Source: a virus | Length of the DNA stretch: 49,621 bases | Strand: one strand, 5' to 3' | Virus record (IMG/VR): IMGVR_UViG_3300022750_000003 | Coordinates: 1-49,621 of that record | In this document: piece after piece, positions 45,931 through 49,621 of the stretch | How the letters are laid out: every line of letters begins with the position of its first letter | How positions within the stretch are numbered: position 1 is the stretch's first letter | The notes under the pieces: model-generated | Database searches by the model: none | Seen by the model: the letters and a program-made list of their open reading frames with translations, nothing else | Told to the model about the DNA's origin: nothing | Made by a program: the position numbers and the translations under genes

Positions 45931-47561
45931 GCTGCCCTCTTGCGTTTGAATACTCGGGACACCGGCGGCGCTACCTGGGACTGCAGCGCGTAGAGCATCA
46001 TCACCATGTCCGCCAGGTTAGGGGACTTCGTGCCGTCCGGCGCTTTGTCCACCAGGACCTTGCCGCGGCTGGTCTTCTTGTAGACCGGCTGGCTCAGTTC
46101 GGCGCACAGCTTGTCCCGCAGCGGGATGGTCGGGGAAATGCTAATCAGGTCGTCCAGGTTGTACTCGCCGCCCTCGGTGACTGCCACGTAGGTAAGGCGG
46201 AACCGCTCGCGCAGCGCCCACCAGCACTGCGCCTTGTAGTTATCGAAAAACTCCCCGTTCGTGCGGCCTGGGTGATACTGGCCCGAGTCGTCCCAGTAGC
46301 CCTTGATAAACTCCTGGTCCTTGTCAACCACCGCCCCGCCGCCGTTGAACCCGTCCACCTCGATCTGCGACGAGCGCCCCTCGTTCAACGCTCGCGCATC
46401 CCCGCGCACGCCGGCGCCCATGCCGTCCGAGTCGAACCGAAGGAAATGCGTCTGCCAGCGCTCGCAGTTCTCGAAAGCGCGAATCGTCGTGCCGTAGATA
46501 TCCTCTGTGGTTTTCCCGCGCCACTCGTCCACGTCAGTCAGAACCAGGCCGTCGCGAAGGCCCTGTGCGCACGTATCCTTGCCTTTGTCGGCCACGTCCA
46601 GGGCTGAGGACTTCTCGCCCCGCATATCGACGCCCAGCTTCTCTGCGGCCCCTATCGCAGCCTGTACCCAGGTCGTCGGAATCAACACGCCGTCGATACT
46701 GGCTGAGAAATTAATGTCGATTTCCTGCGCCACGGTCACCGGATCCAGCAAGCGGCATTGCTTCTCGTACCAGGCGTCGTCCTTGCGCGGGTCGTCCCGC
46801 CAGTGAAACCGGAACGTGTCGAACTTGCCGGACGTGGCTTTCTCCGCGAACGGGTTGTTCGGGCCGTTGGGCGTTGATATGTCAATCCGGCAGTTGGTCG
46901 TCTGCGAGAGGGACGCCTCGACGAGCTGGGGGCGCTCCAGGAACGCTGCCTCGTCCACAAAGTAGATCGACGCCCGGTCACCCCGGCCGATACCGTCGCC
47001 AGCCTCACCAATGATCGCAGAGCCGGTCGTGGGGAACATCAGGCGCATATGCGGGGCGGACGTGGCCAGCGAGAACCCGCCGCGCAGCTCAGGCGGCAGG
47101 AGCGAGACGAACATCCGCCCCTTGTGGAACAGGGATTTCGGGCTGCCGATCTTGTCCACGTACTCCTCTTTCCGGGAGCCGAACCCCAGGACCAGGTCGT
47201 CGTGGGTGATCGCCAGGCAGCTTGCCGTTGCCATGGTCAGCCAGGACAGGCCCATGTCCCGGGATTTCACCGTGGGCGCGGGCTCCTGGTCTTTCCAGTG
47301 CCGCATGCACCAGTCCACCCACTCCTCCTGCCGCGGGAACAGGATAAACGGGATGATGGGGGGCAGGCCGCGCTCGGCGTTCCGCGGGTCGAACGTGCAG
47401 CCCCAGTCGGTAATCATCTGCGCGGGGTTGTCGCGGTAGTAGGTCAGCAGCCCGGGCAGCGCCGCCGGGTTCTTGCGCAGGCGCTCCAGGCGCTCGGCCC
47501 GCCAGGCGAACACCTCCGGATAGTCCGGGCGCTTGAAGTCGAACGGAAACGGGATAGGCAT
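45927..47561 (-). CDS. terL: Terminase large subunit
   Basis: A 544-residue packaging motor. ATPase: Walker A-like TVKSRDMGLSW (97-107), Walker B IYFVDEAAF (199-207), then coupling-motif-like IDISTPNG. Nuclease: LDVADKGKDTCAQGL starting at D322, further acidic residues at TDVDEW and near DNYKAQCWW. The C-terminal Lys/Arg tail (VFKRKRAA) may bind portal or DNA. The ATG shares one base with the terS stop. It cuts concatemers and pumps DNA through the portal. Confidence 0.93.
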   Translation of the reverse strand: MPIPFPFDFKRPDYPEVFAWRAERLERLRKNPAALPGLLTYYRDNPAQMITDWGCTFDPRNAERGLPPIIPFILFPRQEEWVDWCMRHWKDQEPAPTVKSRDMGLSWLTMATASCLAITHDDLVLGFGSRKEEYVDKIGSPKSLFHKGRMFVSLLPPELRGGFSLATSAPHMRLMFPTTGSAIIGEAGDGIGRGDRASIYFVDEAAFLERPQLVEASLSQTTNCRIDISTPNGPNNPFAEKATSGKFDTFRFHWRDDPRKDDAWYEKQCRLLDPVTVAQEIDINFSASIDGVLIPTTWVQAAIGAAEKLGVDMRGEKSSALDVADKGKDTCAQGLRDGLVLTDVDEWRGKTTEDIYGTTIRAFENCERWQTHFLRFDSDGMGAGVRGDARALNEGRSSQIEVDGFNGGGAVVDKDQEFIKGYWDDSGQYHPGRTNGEFFDNYKAQCWWALRERFRLTYVAVTEGGEYNLDDLISISPTIPLRDKLCAELSQPVYKKTSRGKVLVDKAPDGTKSPNLADMVMMLYALQSQVAPPVSRVFKRKRAA

Positions 47562-48175
47562 TAGGACTCTCGGCTCATGAGGTCCTGGTAGGCCCGGGCG
47601 GCCTCCTGCGGGGTCATCGTAGCGTCAGGCTTAGCCGTAACGGTCGCCTGGATTTTCTGCGGTGCCTCCCAGCCTTTCAGTTTTGCCAGGAGCTGCAGTG
47701 CGCCCCGGCGGTCGTGGGTTTTTACCTTGATGCCGTCTTTCCCGGCGGACAGCTCGGCGATCATCCCCATTTTCTCCGGGTCCTGCTCTACCGAGTCCTT
47801 AATCCGCCAGCCCGTCTGCCACTCCGTCACCTCTCCGGTTTCCATGCTCGAGGCGATAGGGTAGCGCGCCCATTCCACCAGGTCGGACAGGTTCGTGCGC
47901 GCCATAGCGGTTAGCAGTGCCTCCGCCTCCTCTTTTTCCATAATCGCGCTACGGACTGCCTGCACCTGCATTGCTGCCAGAAACGCGGCCGGCTTAACGG
48001 CGGCTAACATGCGGCTAGCAGCGGCGTCGGCCACGGCTGCGGTGCACGGTCGGCCCGCTGCGGCCTTTGCGGCCATGTAGGCCTCCCGTTGCGCCATACC
48101 GCCAGCCACGCGAGTGCAGACGGCGCGCTGCAGCGGCGTTAGTGCTTCTAGGAGAGCGATCTGCTCGGGAGTCAT
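47561..48175 (-). CDS. terS: Terminase small subunit
   Basis: A 204-residue protein; the start MTPEQIALLEALTPLQRA has AGGAAA upstream and overlaps the HNH stop by ATGA. The N-terminal HTH-like half (TPLQRAVCTRVAGGMAQREA) fits Terminase_2-type small subunits, followed by an oligomerisation helix (AAFLAAMQVQAVRSAIME) and a C-terminal tail for the large subunit. It would recognise the packaging site, possibly in element B just upstream. Confidence 0.87.
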   Translation of the reverse strand: MTPEQIALLEALTPLQRAVCTRVAGGMAQREAYMAAKAAAGRPCTAAVADAAASRMLAAVKPAAFLAAMQVQAVRSAIMEKEEAEALLTAMARTNLSDLVEWARYPIASSMETGEVTEWQTGWRIKDSVEQDPEKMGMIAELSAGKDGIKVKTHDRRGALQLLAKLKGWEAPQKIQATVTAKPDATMTPQEAARAYQDLMSRES

Positions 48176-48660
48176 TGTGCGGTTTCCTTCTGTGATGCCA
48201 GCCATTCTACCTGCGCGGCCAGTAGCAGGCGCAAATCCCTAGCCAGTTCCGGGGTTTCCACTACGGGCGTGCGGTGTCTTTTCCCCCCAAAGTAGATACT
48301 GCCCTGATACCCGCGGTGCTTTCCGGTGCGCTGGCACCGCATGACGCAGACTCCCGGGAATTTCCCCTCGTGAAACTTCTGTTTTGTTTTCTCGGGCTTC
48401 TTTTCGGCCGCAGGGTCGTAAAGGTTGTCCGGACGATTGTTTCCCGGGTCGCGGTCGCGGTGCCGGACGTGCGCGGGGAGGTATCCGAAGTGCATCAGGA
48501 AGCAGATGCGGGCGTAGTTCTGCATTTTGCCCTTTACGCCCACGACCAGTGTTTTGCTGCCTGGGTAAACCGGAGTCCCCGGGACGAGCTTACGCCCCCG
48601 GTACAGTCGGCCGGTTTTCGGGCAGTAGCGGAAAAGCGCGTTTAGTAGAAAAAGGTCCAT
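48172..48660 (-). CDS. HNH endonuclease with AP2-like DNA-binding domain
   Basis: A 162-residue protein. The HNH_3-type core spans YARICFLMHFGYLPAHVRHR and DRDPGNNRPDNL (residues about 48-80). The C-terminal part (FPGVCVMRCQRTGKHRGYQ, GSIYFGGKRHRTPVVETPEL) is like the AP2/ERF fold that recognises DNA in phage homing nucleases. It is first in the terminase operon. HNH proteins next to terminase in cos phages assist in end cleavage, so either a packaging role or homing is possible. Confidence 0.86.
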   Translation of the reverse strand: MDLFLLNALFRYCPKTGRLYRGRKLVPGTPVYPGSKTLVVGVKGKMQNYARICFLMHFGYLPAHVRHRDRDPGNNRPDNLYDPAAEKKPEKTKQKFHEGKFPGVCVMRCQRTGKHRGYQGSIYFGGKRHRTPVVETPELARDLRLLLAAQVEWLASQKETAQ

Positions 48661-48688
48661 GTTTAGGCCTGGTAGAGATACTCGGGCC

Positions 48689-48717
48689 AGTGTACACGGG
48701 GGTTTGCTGAGTGTCTA
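48689..48717 (-). promoter_or_regulatory. Promoter P10 of the terminase operon
   Basis: Minus strand: TAGACA, 17-base spacer, TACACT followed by GGCCCGAG. It drives HNH, terS and terL. The -35 differs by one base from the consensus; the GC-rich discriminator is present though its sequence differs from the others. Confidence 0.72.
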
Positions 48718-48814
48718 CGGGGGAGAACCGAAAGGGCTAAAGGGATATCTCGAACATCCCTCCCGCCAGTAACTGCGCGGCTTTGAGGCTATGTCTAGCT
48801 GACATGGGTGGAGA
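48718..48814. other. Noncoding gap next to element B
   Basis: No gene is seen between promoter P10 and element B. With element B it makes about 300 noncoding bases upstream of the terminase operon. Confidence 0.6.
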
Positions 48815-49025
48815 TAGGGATAGATTTTTCCTCGTCCCGCCGTGGCGGTGGGCCATGGTGCTGTAGCCCTACTCTCTTATATGTATTCTATTATATAAAG
48901 ATTATTATTAATTACTATTATACTATTCAGACAACGGTAAAACCCAACGTGGTATTGGTCGAAACCGGGGTGGCGATGCCGGGCTTTCATAGCTCCCTAT
49001 CGCCACCCTAGACACCGGATCCCTA
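48815..49025. repeat. AT-rich intergenic element B (related to element A)
   Basis: A noncoding stretch upstream of the terminase operon. It shares six words in order with 34435-34640: TAGGGATAGAT (48815), ATATGTATT (48879), CAGACA (48928, the same 49-base offset as in A), CCGGGG (48965), GGGGTGG (48967) and ACCGGATCCCT (49014). A pure A/T core runs from about 48879 to 48925. It also holds the palindrome CCCGCC-GT-GGCGG (48837-48849) and an inverted repeat with 10-bp arms at 48968-48977/48999-49008. Candidate cos/pac region or origin. Confidence 0.75.
48968..49008 (-). other. 10-bp inverted repeat in element B
   Basis: GGGTGGCGAT and ATCGCCACCC are separated by 21 bases. It follows the 49023 gene on the minus strand and may act as a weak terminator, though no T-tract follows; it could equally be a protein-binding dyad or a packaging feature. 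Confidence 0.55.
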
Positions 49026-49325
49026 CCTCATCTCCACCCCTCGAACCAGCGCCGGAGAAAACCAGCCTCTGCGCCGCGCGATAACCGCCATTTCAAACCG
49101 TACGCCGGCGATTTCTACCGGTTCTCCAGTTTCCCAGCTTTCGCGCAGTGCTGCCTCGTCCTCTCTGCTCGCCTCCACGATCACATAGCGCGGACGGGGT
49201 TGGCGGGAATTCCCGTCCGCCCGGCTAGGCTTGCACTGCTCGTGCGGGGCGCACGCGTCGAAAAATACAGCCTCCGGAATGCTGCGGGCCTTATCGGACG
49301 TGAACCAGAAACGCAGGACGCTCAT
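49023..49325 (-). CDS. Unknown small protein, 100 aa
   Basis: The start MSVLRFWFTSDKARSIP overlaps the preceding stop as ATGA; a longer frame was rejected. Beta-rich, with segments YVIVEASREDEAALRE and VEIAGVRFEMAVIARRRG, and a Cys pair (FDACAPHEQC). It is the last gene of the left-arm operon before element B. Function is unknown. Confidence 0.72.
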   Translation of the reverse strand: MSVLRFWFTSDKARSIPEAVFFDACAPHEQCKPSRADGNSRQPRPRYVIVEASREDEAALRESWETGEPVEIAGVRFEMAVIARRRGWFSPALVRGVEMR

Positions 49326-49621
49326 TTCCCCGCCCTCCATGCCGCCAGTTCCACCAGCGGGTCCCCGGTCGCCCCGATAACCTCCCATGCAAACCCGTTA
49401 CGCTCGCACCAGTCGGCCAGCTCGTACGGGTGATCTAACTGCGGCCCGACCTGGTGCAGGTTTCCGTCTGCGTCGGTCATCCACGCCCAGTAAAAGGAGT
49501 TGTCTACGTGCTCTATCTCCAGTTTCCGCAGCGGCTCGGCCTTCAACTCCTGCCAGCGCTTGAGGTTATCCGCGTTCGGCTCCAGGGCCAGCAGCCGCTC
49601 CAGTGCATCGGCGGGGCAGGC
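49322..49621 (-). CDS. Unknown phage protein, C-terminal part (joins the left end)
   Basis: The same gene as 1-259 on the circle, shown here at the right end. The frame is open through 49621, and bases 49495-49621 repeat 1-127. The C-terminal part reads FYWAWMTDADGNLHQVG, then YELADWCERNGFAWEVIGAT and AAWRAGK. The whole protein is 143 residues, with no recognised family. Confidence 0.8.
   Translation of the reverse strand, partial: ACPADALERLLALEPNADNLKRWQELKAEPLRKLEIEHVDNSFYWAWMTDADGNLHQVGPQLDHPYELADWCERNGFAWEVIGATGDPLVELAAWRAGK
49495..49621. repeat. 127-bp direct repeat, right copy (contig overlap)
   Basis: Exact copy of bases 1-127; see the left copy. It should be removed once when circularising the genome. 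Confidence 0.95.

Noticed and set aside
48808-49011. 67-residue plus-strand frame in element B
   Set aside because: It covers the A/T core and the inverted repeat, has a YYIKIIINYYY-type composition and no ribosome site.
1-49621. CRISPR array, insertion sequence, integrase or attachment site
   Set aside because: Searched by eye for spaced repeats, transposase or recombinase motifs and tRNA-end duplications; none was found.

Overview
This window is one complete, circularly closed genome of a tailed double-stranded DNA phage. Bases 1-127 recur exactly at 49495-49621, and the reading frame that leaves the right end continues into the left end, so the unique genome is 49,494 bp. The gene set is that of a siphovirus: a long tape-measure protein, a lambda J-like tip, a tail tube and a tail terminator. 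The lysis genes (lambda R-type endolysin, Rz with embedded Rz1 lipoprotein) mean a Gram-negative host. The base composition is GC-rich by eye, near 60%, and the promoters are near-consensus sigma-70, which suggests a gamma- or beta-proteobacterium, perhaps Pseudomonas (inference). I see no integrase, excision system or partition genes, so it is probably virulent.

Layout. Two early arms diverge near 11.6 kb. The left arm (minus strand, 11602 down to 1 and on to 49023 across the circle junction) carries an SF2 helicase, a VRR-NUC nuclease, a four-HTH regulator, a DnaQ-like exonuclease, many small proteins, a prim-pol/helicase and a MESH1-like HD hydrolase. The right arm (plus strand, 11691-18274) carries a recombination-type set (conserved unknown protein, DUF2800 nuclease, DUF2815-like ssDNA-binding protein), a family A DNA polymerase and an HNH endonuclease. 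It ends at a terminator facing the lysis genes.

Late genes run mostly on the minus strand. Terminase (48660-45927) is followed by a methyltransferase-like gene, a tRNA locus and small genes. Then come protease/scaffold, decoration protein and capsid (38919-35796), neck and tail (34419-24505), receptor-binding proteins (24508-19903) and lysis (19870-18307). Portal and MuF (38978-42149) lie on the opposite strand as an apparently inverted block, with a GIY-YIG endonuclease between them. A separate plus-strand cassette of four small genes (34699-35741) sits between capsid and neck genes.

Regulation is unusually legible. Ten promoters share a -35 box, a 17-18 bp spacer and a -10 followed directly by a GC-rich GCGC-type motif. 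In several the -10 lies inside a GGGCG...GCGCCC dyad. Three of them are fused to the T-tract of an upstream terminator. Two related AT-rich intergenic elements (34435-34640 and 48815-49025) lie upstream of structural operons and are the least explained parts of the genome.
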